A DNA stretch of 64,000 bases. Origin: Caballeronia sp. dw_276. Its GTDB lineage: Bacteria; Pseudomonadota; Gammaproteobacteria; Burkholderiales; Burkholderiaceae. How positions within the stretch are numbered: position 1 is the stretch's first letter; each line of letters opens with the position of its first letter. Made by a program: the position numbers and the translations under genes. Shown in pieces: positions 26,426-35,407 of the stretch. The notes beneath the pieces are model-generated. The model was not told where the DNA came from. It did not search any database and was given only the letters and a program-made list of their open reading frames with translations. Location: NCBI RefSeq assembly GCF_018449635.1, contig NZ_JAAVUV010000012.1:186001-250000 (forward strand). The letters are read 5' to 3'.

Positions 26426-29400
26426 ATGTCCGACCAAAAGGAATTTGCCGACCTGCCAGAAGCTGTACCAATGAAGCTTGGCGGTCGAGTCGAGCGCGTT
26501 TTGACGCGGGCGCTCAAAGTCCTTCTGGTGCTGGTCGCCGTGGTGTATTTCGCGGTCGCCGGCATTTACCTGGTTCTGCGTTATGCCGTGCTGCCTCAGA
26601 TCGATGCGTTCAGGCCGCGCATCGAGCAGATGGTATCGACGAAGATTCATGCGCAACTGCATCTCGGGCGGATCACCGCGAGATGGTCCGGGCTGCAACC
26701 TTCCTTCGATATAGACAACCTGCGCATCGACGCATCCGATGGTTCGCCCGGCCTGGCCGTCCCGCACGCCAGCGCCACAGTCGCATGGCGCTCGCTGCTC
26801 GGGCCCATTCCGGTGCTCTCGAACCTGACCGTCGATGGACCCGACGTCATCATCGCGCGCAACAAGGACGGCACGATCAGCGTGGCCGGCGTGCCGATTC
26901 CCGCGAAACGCACCGGCAACAACACGTTCATGACCTGGCTCCTGAGCCAGCAAGCCATCGTGCTGCGCGACGGGACCTTGCGATGGCGCGACGCGGAGCG
27001 CGGCGCGCCGGAACTCGCGTTGAAACGCATCAAGCTCGCAATTCTCACCGAAGGCAACCATCACCGCCTCGCGCTTCAGGCGCCGCCGGATGGCGACGTG
27101 CTGCATGGCCCGCTCGATTTCCGCGCCGATTTCAGCCATACGCGTTTCAGCACTGCAGGCCGTCCGGAGAACTGGACGGGCGACGCCTATTTATCGACGG
27201 GACCGGTCGATCTGCCCACGCTCGCGCGCTACGTGAAGCTGCCGTTCGCAACCTACAGCGGCCGCTTCGACAACCGCATCTGGCTCGACTTCGCCGACGG
27301 CAAACTGAAGACAGCGGGCGGCGAGTTGACCGGCTCCGAGATCGCGTTGCGGGTTCGCCCGACGCAGCCGCGCCTCGACATGCCGATCGCTAAATTCAAC
27401 TGGGATCTCGGGTTTCAGGACAACGAATACACGCTGCACATGGGCAATCTGCAGGCAGAACTTGGTCAGAAACCCATGTCCGACGGCACGCCGGTCTCGC
27501 GCCTGCTCGCCATGCACACGCTTACCGGCAAGTACCGCGCGGCGACCGTGAATGCCGGGCAGAAATTCGGCGTGTCAGGCGATTTCGTGGATCTCGGCAT
27601 TCTCGGCGAATTCATGCGCGCGCTGCCTTTGCCGGCGAAAGTGCAGAACGATTTGATTCGCTTCGATCCGCGCGGCCAGATTGCCAACTACACGCTGGAA
27701 ACCGAACGTCCGCCGCCGACCACGGCCGCAGAGGCGCAGGTGCAACGCGAAAAAGGCACGGAGCCACCCACGCGATACACCGTCAAGGGCGACCTGCGCG
27801 GCGTGAGCGTCCTGGCGCAGGAACCGCCGCCCGGACTCACGGCGAACAACCATCCGCGCGCCGGGATTCCGGGCGTGGAAAATCTGTGGGGGACGATCGA
27901 CGCGGATCAGGATCACGGCAGCGCGGTCATCGATACGAAAAATACCGCGATCACGCTCCCCGGCGTCTTCGACAACCCGCGCCTCGTACTCGATCAGATC
28001 GATGGCCGCGTGAGCTGGACCGTCGCGAATGCGCCCGGCAAGCCGCACAAGGCGATCACGGCGCACGTCGACAACCTGCACGTGAAGAACGCCGATGCCG
28101 AAGCGCACGCCACGGCCGATTACAAGAACGAGGGCGAAGGACGCGGATCGCTCGACCTGAAGGCGACGGCCGACTATCTGAAGGTGACGAGCCTCACCAA
28201 CTACTTGCCGACCAGCATCAGCGAGAAGTTGCGGGTTTATCTCAACCACGCGTTGCAGGCGGGCGTCTCGCGCAACGGGACCATCGAGATTCATGGCGAC
28301 CTGACGAAATTCCCCTACTCCCGTTTCCCCGATGCCGGCCAGTTCCGCATCGTCGCGCCGTTCAGCGGCGGCAAGTTCGAGCCAACGCCCTATCCGCCCA
28401 AGACCATGGCCAACGGTACGCCGAACCAATGGCCGGCTTTTGATGGTATCGACGGGACGTTTCATCTGGCCGAAAACAAACTCGGCTTCGATATCACGCG
28501 CGGCCATTACCTGGGCGTGGGCGTGAGCAAGACCACGGGACGCATCGATGATCTGGGCAATCGCGAATCCAAACTGATCATCGACGCCGACGCGCACGGT
28601 CCGATCACGGACATGCTGCGCTATGTGGAAGACAGTTCGCTCGGCTCGCTCTCGCAGCACGTTGCGACGAAAATCCACGCGACCGGCAACGCCACACTCG
28701 CCCTGCAATTGCTGATTCCGCGGGTCGCGCCGCCGCCCGGTCAGCGGCAACGCGTGGGTTACAAGGGATCGCTGACCTTCGCCGGGAACGATCTCGAATA
28801 CGAGGCGTTGCCGCCGTTGTCGAATCTGAAGGGGCGGGCGAGTTTCGGTGAAAAAACGGCATCGCTCGATGGCATCACGGGCAAGTTCCTCGGCGGCGAT
28901 GTGCGCGGCACGGGCGGCGTGAAACCGGATGGAAGCTATGCATTCAATGTCACCGGTCGTATCGGCGCGGACGCGGCGCAAAGCCTGAACTTGCGCAATC
29001 AGGCGCAGACCGTTGCGCTGCTCAAGCATCTCAGCGGTACCGCGCCCTACGACCTGCGCGTGCGCGGCGTGAAAAACGCGTTGCCGCGCGTGGAAGCGAA
29101 TTCCGACTTGACCGGGCTCGGCCTCGACTTCCCGGCGCCGTTCAACAAGGCCCAGGGCACACCGATGCCTTTCACGTTCACCTTTGCGCCCGTCGCCGGA
29201 TCGCAGGTCGAGCACGACGCGAAGCTCACGCTCGGGCCCGTCAACGCGCATTACCTGCTCAAGCGCGAGGGCAAGGCAACCCCGGTCGTGGAGCGTGGTG
29301 CGATCGGCGTGAACAAGCCTGCCGACCTTCCCGCCGATGGCGTGACGGCAGCAGTCGACCTGGATGAACTCGATGCCGATGCCTGGCGCAAGACCATCTC

Positions 29401-30658
29401 GGACCTGGGTCCCATGCCTGCGCCGCAACCCGTTCAACTCCCCGACGGTAAAACTCCATCCGCCGTCGCGAAACAGTTCATCCCCAATCGCGTCGCGTTG
29501 CACTTCACCACGCTCAAGCTGCTGGCGCGGCGCTGGGAAAATGTGGCCATAGGCGCCACGCGCGGTAGTGGCGCCGATGACCGGCAGTGGCAGGCGAACA
29601 TCGCGTCGAATCAGGTTTCGGGATATGTGGAATGGATGCCGGGCGCGACCAAGGAAAGCCCGGGCGCATTGCAGGCGCGCTTCGCCAAGGTCGTGATTCC
29701 GAACAAGACGGAAAACGACATGGTCGGGCAAATGATCCGCAAGCCGCCGCCGAGCAACATGCCGTCCATCGATTTGATCGTGAACGAACTCGTGGTGCGC
29801 GAACGCACGCTCGGGCGGCTGGAAGTCAACGCGCGCAATGGCGTGGAAGACGGCGTGCCGGTCTGGCATCTGGACAAGCTGGACCTTTCGAACCCGGACG
29901 CAAAGCTCTCCGCCACGGCCAACTGGCGCACGATTCCCGGTGCGGGTGGATCGCACCCGGAAACCGATTCCGACGATGACGCCCCACGCCGCACCGCCGT
30001 TGATTTCAAGCTCGATATCCTCGATGCCGGCGCGCTCGTCGAACGCATGGGTTTGCCGCAGACTGTGAAGAACGGCAAGGGCACGGTCACAGGCCAGCTC
30101 GGTTGGGACGGCAGCCCCGCCGCGATCGACATGCCCACGCTCAACGGCCGGGTCGCCGTCGATTTCGAGCATGGCCAGATCCTGAAAGTCAAAAACGCAG
30201 CGGCCGCCAAATGGCTCGGCGTGTTCAGCCTGCAAAGCCTTGCGCACTTTCTGACGCTGAATTTCCAGGATGTCGTCGGCAAAGGGTTGCCGTTCGAGAA
30301 GATCACCGGCACCGCCACGGTTCAGGACGGCATCGGACGAACGAACGATTTCAAGATGATCACCGCGCCGGCGCGCGTCGAACTGACGGGTCTCGTCGAT
30401 TTGCCGAAGCAAACGCAGGACATGCACGCGAAGGTCATCCCGACCATCAGCGCGGGCGCCGTCGCTATCGGCGCTGCCGTGATCAATCCGCTGCTTGGAC
30501 TCGCCACGCTGGCCGGCGATCTGGTGCTGTCGAAGTCGATCGGCAAGGCTTTCACCATCGACTATTCCATTACCGGCCCGTGGTCGAAACCCGTCATTCA
30601 GCGGGTCAAAGGCGATCAGGGTAAGATCGAAACTCCCGCTGCGGCCGTGGCGAATTGA
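26426..30658 (+). CDS. yhdP: YhdP-family (AsmA-like) envelope protein
   Basis: 1410 residues from ATG 26426. One N-terminal membrane helix (about residues 30-53, LKVLLVLVAVVYFAVAGIYLVL) is followed by a very long periplasmic part rich in beta-strand repeats, ending with the AsmA-like C-terminal domain (KITGTATVQDGIGRTNDFKMI then AVAIGAAVINPLLGLATLAGDLVLSKSI). YhdP, TamB and YdbH relatives are proposed bridge-like channels moving phospholipids from inner to outer membrane. Divergent from glnE, with about 207 bp between starts. Confidence 0.93.
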   Translation: MSDQKEFADLPEAVPMKLGGRVERVLTRALKVLLVLVAVVYFAVAGIYLVLRYAVLPQIDAFRPRIEQMVSTKIHAQLHLGRITARWSGLQPSFDIDNLRIDASDGSPGLAVPHASATVAWRSLLGPIPVLSNLTVDGPDVIIARNKDGTISVAGVPIPAKRTGNNTFMTWLLSQQAIVLRDGTLRWRDAERGAPELALKRIKLAILTEGNHHRLALQAPPDGDVLHGPLDFRADFSHTRFSTAGRPENWTGDAYLSTGPVDLPTLARYVKLPFATYSGRFDNRIWLDFADGKLKTAGGELTGSEIALRVRPTQPRLDMPIAKFNWDLGFQDNEYTLHMGNLQAELGQKPMSDGTPVSRLLAMHTLTGKYRAATVNAGQKFGVSGDFVDLGILGEFMRALPLPAKVQNDLIRFDPRGQIANYTLETERPPPTTAAEAQVQREKGTEPPTRYTVKGDLRGVSVLAQEPPPGLTANNHPRAGIPGVENLWGTIDADQDHGSAVIDTKNTAITLPGVFDNPRLVLDQIDGRVSWTVANAPGKPHKAITAHVDNLHVKNADAEAHATADYKNEGEGRGSLDLKATADYLKVTSLTNYLPTSISEKLRVYLNHALQAGVSRNGTIEIHGDLTKFPYSRFPDAGQFRIVAPFSGGKFEPTPYPPKTMANGTPNQWPAFDGIDGTFHLAENKLGFDITRGHYLGVGVSKTTGRIDDLGNRESKLIIDADAHGPITDMLRYVEDSSLGSLSQHVATKIHATGNATLALQLLIPRVAPPPGQRQRVGYKGSLTFAGNDLEYEALPPLSNLKGRASFGEKTASLDGITGKFLGGDVRGTGGVKPDGSYAFNVTGRIGADAAQSLNLRNQAQTVALLKHLSGTAPYDLRVRGVKNALPRVEANSDLTGLGLDFPAPFNKAQGTPMPFTFTFAPVAGSQVEHDAKLTLGPVNAHYLLKREGKATPVVERGAIGVNKPADLPADGVTAAVDLDELDADAWRKTISDLGPMPAPQPVQLPDGKTPSAVAKQFIPNRVALHFTTLKLLARRWENVAIGATRGSGADDRQWQANIASNQVSGYVEWMPGATKESPGALQARFAKVVIPNKTENDMVGQMIRKPPPSNMPSIDLIVNELVVRERTLGRLEVNARNGVEDGVPVWHLDKLDLSNPDAKLSATANWRTIPGAGGSHPETDSDDDAPRRTAVDFKLDILDAGALVERMGLPQTVKNGKGTVTGQLGWDGSPAAIDMPTLNGRVAVDFEHGQILKVKNAAAAKWLGVFSLQSLAHFLTLNFQDVVGKGLPFEKITGTATVQDGIGRTNDFKMITAPARVELTGLVDLPKQTQDMHAKVIPTISAGAVAIGAAVINPLLGLATLAGDLVLSKSIGKAFTIDYSITGPWSKPVIQRVKGDQGKIETPAAAVAN

Positions 30659-30731
30659 GCGGTTTTACAGCGCTCTTTGCTGCTGTTGACGGCGAATCGA
30701 TCGTTTATCGTGCCCTTTTTAAAAGGCTGAC

Positions 30732-31553
30732 ATGAGCGAAAGCACTTCCGAGAATTTCCGCGTCGCCGCGCTGCAAATGGTCAGCGCGCCGGATCGCGAC
30801 CGTAATATCGCGGAAGCCGGGCGGCTGATTGCCGAGGCGGCGCGCGACGGCGCACAACTCGTGCTGCTGCCGGAATATTTCTGCTTCATGGGATTCAAGG
30901 ACACGGACAAGCTCGCGATCCGCGAAACGCCCGGGCATGGGCCGATCCAGCAGTTTTTATCGGATGCGGCGCGCGAGCACCGGGTCTGGATCATTGGCGG
31001 GACCTTGCCTCTGGAGTCGCCGGAAGCATCGCGCGTGCTCAACACCACGCTCGTCTTCGATCCCACCGGCAAGCAGGTCGCCCGCTACGACAAGATTCAC
31101 TTGTTCAACTTTGAAAAAGGCACGGAATCCTTCGATGAAGCCCGCACCATCTGCCCGGGCAGCGAAGTGCGTACGTTTGAAGCGCCATTCGGACGAGTGG
31201 GTTTGTCGGTCTGCTATGACCTGCGTTTCCCCGAGCTATACAGAAAGATGGGCGATTGCGCATTGATGGTCGTGCCGTCTGCGTTCACCTACACGACCGG
31301 CGAGGCCCACTGGGAAACCCTTCTCAAGGCGCGCGCGGTCGAAAACCAGTGCTACGTACTCGCCGCCGCGCAAGGCGGGAAACACGAGAACGGCCGCCGG
31401 ACCTGGGGCCACAGCATGTTGATCGACCCGTGGGGCGAGATCGTGGCCGTGGTGGAAGAAGGTCCGGGCGTGGCGGCGGGAAATATCGACAAGGCACGCA
31501 TCGCGTCTGTCCGGCAAAGCCTGCCGGCCTTTCGTCATCGCGTGCTTGGTTAG
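30732..31553 (+). CDS. Nitrilase-superfamily amidohydrolase (Nit/deaminated glutathione amidase type)
   Basis: 273 residues with the Glu-Lys-Cys triad in place: Glu48 (LLPEYF), Lys121 (RYDKIHLFNF) and Cys161 (SVCYDLRFPELYR). The wording around the Cys matches the Nit1/Nit2 group, which hydrolyses deaminated glutathione, a repair reaction for a transaminase by-product. The AAAAGG ribosome binding site is part of a small palindrome (CCTTTT-T-AAAAGG). Follows yhdP and precedes tldD, a conserved trio in beta-proteobacteria. Confidence 0.9.
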   Translation: MSESTSENFRVAALQMVSAPDRDRNIAEAGRLIAEAARDGAQLVLLPEYFCFMGFKDTDKLAIRETPGHGPIQQFLSDAAREHRVWIIGGTLPLESPEASRVLNTTLVFDPTGKQVARYDKIHLFNFEKGTESFDEARTICPGSEVRTFEAPFGRVGLSVCYDLRFPELYRKMGDCALMVVPSAFTYTTGEAHWETLLKARAVENQCYVLAAAQGGKHENGRRTWGHSMLIDPWGEIVAVVEEGPGVAAGNIDKARIASVRQSLPAFRHRVLG

Positions 31554-31691
31554 CTTCGGGGTTAGCTCCAAGGCTAGCTTGTTTGGTTGGCTTGTTTTTT
31601 TCGGAGTACCCCTCCATTTGGTCAGGGTGTGGCATAAATGCTCCGACGTTAGAATGCTTTTAATCCCTACAGACTTCGCCACAGGCACCGA

Positions 31692-33158
31692 ATGAACATC
31701 ATCGAACCCGGCATCCGAAATCTCGCCACCGCGAAAGAGATTCTTCTGACGCCTTACGGCCTCGACGAATCCACGATTACGCGCACGCTGGCGGAGATTT
31801 TCACGCACCGCGTTGACTACGCGGATCTCTATTTCCAGTCCACGCGCAGCGAGGCATGGAGCCTGGAGGAAGGCATCGTCAAATCGGGCAGCTTCAGCAT
31901 TGATCAGGGCGTGGGCGTGCGCGCCGTGTCGGGTGACCGGACCGCGTTCGCGTATTCAGACGATTTGTCGCCCGATTCGATTCGCCAGGCGGCCATTGCC
32001 ACGCGGGCGATCGCGAAGGCCGGTGGCGGCAAGCACAAGATCAAATCGGCGAGTTCGCTGACCGGCGTGTTCGGGCGCGACCTTTATTTGCCGTCCGATC
32101 CGCTTTCATCGCTCGATGCCACCGCCAAGGTGAAATTGCTTGAACGCGTGGAGCAAATGGCGCGCGGGCGCGATCCGCGGATCGTCCAGGTGATGGCCGG
32201 TCTGGCCGGCGAATACGACGTCGTGCTCGTCGCACGCAGTGACGGTGCTCTGGCCGCCGACATCCGGCCGCTAGTGCGTGTTTCCGTGACCGTGATCGCC
32301 GAGAAAGATGGACGCCGCGAGATTGGCAGCGGCGGCGGCGGCGGACGCTACGACTACGCCTATTTCACCGACGAAATCCTCTCCACCTATGTCGACCAGG
32401 CCGTGCACGCGGCGCTGGTCAACCTGGACGCACGCCCTGCCCCTGCCGGCGCCATGACCGTTGTGCTCGGACCGGGCTGGCCTGGCGTGCTGCTGCATGA
32501 AGCCATCGGCCACGGACTGGAAGGCGACTTCAACCGCAAGGGATCGTCGGCGTTTGCGGGCCGTATCGGCGAACGCGTGGCGGCGAAAGGCGTCACGGTC
32601 GTCGATGACGGCACGCTGCCAAACCGGCGCGGTTCGCTCAACATTGACGATGAAGGCAATCCCACGCAGTGCACCACGCTGATCGAGGACGGCATTCTGA
32701 AGGGTTACATCCAGGATTCGCTGAACGCGCGCCTGATGAAAATGCCGGTGACGGGCAACGCGCGGCGCGAATCGTACGCGGCGCTGCCCATGCCGCGCAT
32801 GACCAACACGTACATGCTCAACGGTGACAAAGATCCGGGCGAAATCCTGGCATCGGTGAAAAACGGCTTGTATGCGGTGAATTTCGGCGGTGGCCAGGTT
32901 GACATCACCAACGGCAAGTTCGTGTTTTCGGCGTCGGAAGCCTACATGATCGAAAACGGCAAGATCACGTACCCGGTGAAGGGCGCAACGCTGATTGGCA
33001 GTGGTCCGGAATCGCTCAAGTACGTGACCATGATCGGCAACGACATGGCGCTCGACGGCGGTGTGGGCGTGTGCGGCAAGGAAGGTCAGAGCGTGCCGGT
33101 GGGCGTTGGTCAGCCGACGTTACGCATTGAAAAGATGACGGTGGGCGGCACGGTTTAA
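31692..33158 (+). CDS. tldD: Metalloprotease TldD
   Basis: 488 residues. The zinc-binding motif HEAIGH is in VLLHEAIGHGLEGDFNRKG near residue 269; the C-terminal MIGNDMALDGGVGVCGKEGQSVPVGVGQPTLRI is the family's end motif. TldD pairs with TldE/PmbA to degrade unfolded peptides and mature microcins and CcdA; no pmbA is in the window. A TAGAAT -10-like hexamer lies about 40 bp before the ATG. Confidence 0.96.
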   Translation: MNIIEPGIRNLATAKEILLTPYGLDESTITRTLAEIFTHRVDYADLYFQSTRSEAWSLEEGIVKSGSFSIDQGVGVRAVSGDRTAFAYSDDLSPDSIRQAAIATRAIAKAGGGKHKIKSASSLTGVFGRDLYLPSDPLSSLDATAKVKLLERVEQMARGRDPRIVQVMAGLAGEYDVVLVARSDGALAADIRPLVRVSVTVIAEKDGRREIGSGGGGGRYDYAYFTDEILSTYVDQAVHAALVNLDARPAPAGAMTVVLGPGWPGVLLHEAIGHGLEGDFNRKGSSAFAGRIGERVAAKGVTVVDDGTLPNRRGSLNIDDEGNPTQCTTLIEDGILKGYIQDSLNARLMKMPVTGNARRESYAALPMPRMTNTYMLNGDKDPGEILASVKNGLYAVNFGGGQVDITNGKFVFSASEAYMIENGKITYPVKGATLIGSGPESLKYVTMIGNDMALDGGVGVCGKEGQSVPVGVGQPTLRIEKMTVGGTV

Positions 33159-33161
33159 CCG

Positions 33162-33223
33162 GGTTTTCGCACCTTCCGCACGCGCGCCACTTCCTGGAAG
33201 TGAGCGTGGCATGCGGGAAAACC
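33162..33223. repeat. Nested hairpin downstream of tldD
   Basis: Outer arms GGTTTTC/GAAAACC (33162-33168 and 33217-33223) enclose a perfect inner hairpin CACTTC-CTG-GAAGTG (33188-33202). It follows the tldD stop directly. There is no T-run, so it is more likely an mRNA 3'-end stabilising or processing structure than an intrinsic terminator. Confidence 0.45.
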
Positions 33224-33296
33224 GCATCAAAGCCGCGTGTTCCTCGCGAAAATAGCATCGGCGACGCGGATTATCCGCATTTTGTTACCTTGCAAC

Positions 33297-33326
33297 TTGC
33301 CAGCCGCGCAGGTTTGAGGTTATAAA
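33297..33326 (+). promoter_or_regulatory. Sigma-70-type promoter for the aroG leader transcript
   Basis: TTGCCA (33297-33302), an 18-bp spacer, TATAAA (33321-33326). It would start RNA near 33333, about 30 nt before the leader ORF and 215 nt before aroG. Confidence 0.5.
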
Positions 33327-33363
33327 GCAAGACGTTCAATTTTTACCAAACGACCAAAACCTC

Positions 33364-33429
33364 ATGTCCGCCAAGTTTTATTTTTATTTCTTTTGGCATC
33401 TCAAGCCGCTGGCGGATCGAGAGGGGTGA
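33364..33429 (+). CDS. Aromatic-rich leader peptide of the aroG attenuator
   Basis: A 21-codon ORF starting MSAK, then seven aromatic codons in a row, FYFYFFW (33376-33396), then HLKPLADREG and TGA. Such runs are the hallmark of attenuation leader peptides, where ribosomes stall when the cognate aminoacyl-tRNAs are scarce. The gene downstream encodes DAHP synthase, the entry enzyme for Phe, Tyr and Trp, which makes all three of these amino acids the logical signals. I see no strong Shine-Dalgarno sequence before the ATG, which is the weakest point. The surrounding DNA is locally AT-rich (TTTTATTTTTATTTCTTTT), so part of the run could reflect composition. Confidence 0.7.
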   Translation: MSAKFYFYFFWHLKPLADREG

Positions 33430-33489
33430 GTCGTTTGTGTTGAACCCAAGTTTCCCGAAAAACCGCCAGCCGAGCCTGGCGGTTTTTTT
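33408..33489 (+). promoter_or_regulatory. Transcription attenuator of aroG (antiterminator/terminator switch)
   Basis: The terminator is CCGCCAG (33463-33469), 6-nt loop, CTGGCGG (33476-33482), then TTTTTTT to 33489; the A-run before the stem can extend it. The alternative is GCTGGCGG (33408-33415), inside the last codons of the leader ORF, which pairs perfectly over 8 bp with CCGCCAGC (33463-33470) and so blocks the terminator. A third segment, TCCGCCA (33367-33373), at the start of the leader can pair with 33410-33416. A ribosome reaching the leader stop (33427-33429) would cover 33408-33415 and allow termination; one stalled on the aromatic codons would leave it free. Confidence 0.75.
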
Positions 33490-33548
33490 ATGCCTTTTTG
33501 TTTCATCACTTCGAATACAGCACCAAAACGAGTTCCTGGAGAACCAGC

Positions 33549-34622
33549 ATGCCCCCGCACAACACCGACGATGTCCGAATCCGCGAATTGAAAGAACTGA
33601 CGCCCCCCGCTCACCTGATCCGGGAGTTTGCGTGCGCCGAGCCGGTTTCAAGCCTGATCTACAACTCGCGCCAGTCGATGCATCGCATTTTGCATGGCAT
33701 GGAAGACCGGCTGATCGTGATCATCGGGCCGTGCTCGATCCACGACACCAAGGCGGCGATGGAATATGCCCGCCGTCTGGTCGAGCAGCGCAAGCGCTTC
33801 GCGGGCGAACTTGAAATCGTGATGCGAGTGTATTTCGAGAAGCCGCGTACCACGGTCGGCTGGAAGGGCCTGATCAACGACCCGTACATGGACAACAGCT
33901 TCAAGATCAACGACGGCCTGCGCACCGCCCGCGAATTGCTGCTGCACATTAACGAGCTTGGCCTGCCGGCCGGCACCGAATACCTCGACATGATCAGCCC
34001 GCAGTACATCGCGGACTTGATTTCGTGGGGCGCGATCGGCGCACGGACGACGGAGTCGCAAGTGCATCGCGAACTGGCTTCTGGGTTGTCGTGCCCGGTC
34101 GGCTTCAAGAACGGCACGGACGGAAACGTGAAGATCGCCGTGGACGCGATCAAGGCCGCGTCCCAGCCGCACCATTTCCTGTCGGTGACGAAGGGTGGGC
34201 ATTCAGCGATCGTATCGACAGCCGGCAACGAGGATTGCCACATCATCCTGCGCGGCGGCAAGGCGCCGAACTACGATGCGCAAAGCGTGGACGCGGCGTG
34301 CAGCGACATCGGCAAGGCAGGTTTGGCAGCACGTTTGATGATCGATGCAAGCCACGCAAACAGCTCGAAGAAACAAGAGAACCAGATCCCGGTTTGCGCC
34401 GATATCGGCAAGCAGATTGCCGGCGGCGACGAGCGGATCGTCGGCGTGATGGTGGAATCGAATCTGGTCGCGGGTCGTCAGGACCTGAAGGAAGGCTGCG
34501 AGCTGGTCTACGGTCAAAGCGTGACCGATGCATGCATCAGCTGGGAAGACAGTCTGGGCGTGCTGGAAGGGCTGGCCGCCGCCGTCAAGCAGCGCCGTGT
34601 GGCGCGAGGCAACGGCAACTAA
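33549..34622 (+). CDS. aroG: 3-deoxy-7-phosphoheptulonate synthase, class I (DAHP synthase)
   Basis: Condenses phosphoenolpyruvate and erythrose 4-phosphate, the first step of the shikimate pathway. 357 residues, with the class I signatures IIGPCSIHD, MRVYFEKPRTTVGWKGLINDP, IGARTTESQVHRELASGLSCPVGFKNGTDG, DASHANSSKK and ESNLVAGRQ. The N-terminal extension (VRIRELKELTPPAHLI) is the part that binds the feedback amino acid in this class; which one (Phe, Tyr or Trp) cannot be read with certainty. I chose ATG 33549. Preceded by the leader ORF and attenuator. Confidence 0.96.
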   Translation: MPPHNTDDVRIRELKELTPPAHLIREFACAEPVSSLIYNSRQSMHRILHGMEDRLIVIIGPCSIHDTKAAMEYARRLVEQRKRFAGELEIVMRVYFEKPRTTVGWKGLINDPYMDNSFKINDGLRTARELLLHINELGLPAGTEYLDMISPQYIADLISWGAIGARTTESQVHRELASGLSCPVGFKNGTDGNVKIAVDAIKAASQPHHFLSVTKGGHSAIVSTAGNEDCHIILRGGKAPNYDAQSVDAACSDIGKAGLAARLMIDASHANSSKKQENQIPVCADIGKQIAGGDERIVGVMVESNLVAGRQDLKEGCELVYGQSVTDACISWEDSLGVLEGLAAAVKQRRVARGNGN

Positions 34623-34629
34623 AAAGCCA

Positions 34630-34657
34630 AAGGCTGCGGAGATTGCTTCGCAGCCTT
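34630..34657. terminator. Bidirectional terminator between aroG and the cobalamin adenosyltransferase
   Basis: AAGGCTGCG, 10-nt loop, CGCAGCCTT: a perfect 9-bp stem, followed by CTTAATTT on the plus strand and TTTGGCTTTTT on the minus strand. The two genes are convergent, which suits a shared terminator. Confidence 0.75.
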
Positions 34658-34663
34658 CTTAAT

Positions 34664-35215
34664 TTACAGCTTGCGCTCGTGATTCCACAACACGTCCGAC
34701 CCGCCATCCGCGCGATTCAGCACGCGCGCCAGAACGAATAACAGATCCGATAGCCGGTTCACATACTTACGCGGCTCGGCGTTGATCTTGTCCACCCGGC
34801 CAAGCGCGACAATCGATCGTTCCGCGCGCCTGCAAACCGTTCGCCCAACGTGCGCGAGCGATGCCGCCCGTGATCCGCCCGGCAGGATGAATTCCTTCAG
34901 CGGCGGCAGGTTGGCGTTGTACTCGCCAATCCATTCATCGATACGCGCAAGATGCGCTTCTTCGATCATCGAATGGCCGGGAATGCAAAGCTCACCGCCA
35001 AGATCGAAGAGATCGTGCTGGATCGCGACCAGCGCGGCGCGGACATCGTCCGGGAGCTTTTCGCACAGCAGCACGCCGATCTGCGAATTCAGCTCGTCCA
35101 CGTCCCCAATGGCCGCAATCCGCGCGTCGCCTTTCTGCACGCGGCTGCCGTCGCCTAGTCCGGTCGAGCCGTCGTCGCCGGTGCGCGTCGCTATCTTGCT
35201 CAGGCGATTGCCCAT
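34664..35215 (-). CDS. Cob(I)yrinic acid a,c-diamide adenosyltransferase (PduO type)
   Basis: 183 residues. N-terminal KIATRTGDDGSTGLGDGSRVQKGDARIAAIGDVDELNSQIG is the ATP-binding signature of PduO-type ATP:cob(I)alamin adenosyltransferases; the C-terminal LPGGSRAASLAHVGRTVCRRAER and YVNRLSDLLFVLAR are also conserved. It makes adenosylcobalamin for B12-dependent enzymes. I chose ATG 35215 with a GGGAG ribosome binding site; the in-frame start at 35239 is less supported. Confidence 0.95.
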   Translation of the reverse strand: MGNRLSKIATRTGDDGSTGLGDGSRVQKGDARIAAIGDVDELNSQIGVLLCEKLPDDVRAALVAIQHDLFDLGGELCIPGHSMIEEAHLARIDEWIGEYNANLPPLKEFILPGGSRAASLAHVGRTVCRRAERSIVALGRVDKINAEPRKYVNRLSDLLFVLARVLNRADGGSDVLWNHERKL

Positions 35216-35407
35216 GTTGTCTCCCAAGTTGCACGCCAACGCCGGTCAGCGTTCGCGTTCATTATAGGCATCGCGGGGGAACAGACCGGGCGCGGGCTGG
35301 ACTTGGGGTATCGGCGTAAAATGAACGCATAAAACGCACGAATCCCGCATGCCATTGCCGGATTTCGTGCATCCCAACGTCCATCACATCGATGTCCGGA
35401 GACAGCC

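Noticed and set aside
27575..30427. 950-codon open frame on the strand opposite yhdP
   Set aside because: Shadow of a GC-rich gene: no start signal, very Arg/His-rich composition, no domain. yhdP on the other strand has membrane helix and family motifs.
31554..31691. Repeated TAGCT words and T-run after the nitrilase-family gene, terminator-like
   Set aside because: The best stem (GTTAGC/GCTAGC) is short and lies 17 nt from the T-run, so it is not a standard terminator; left uncalled.
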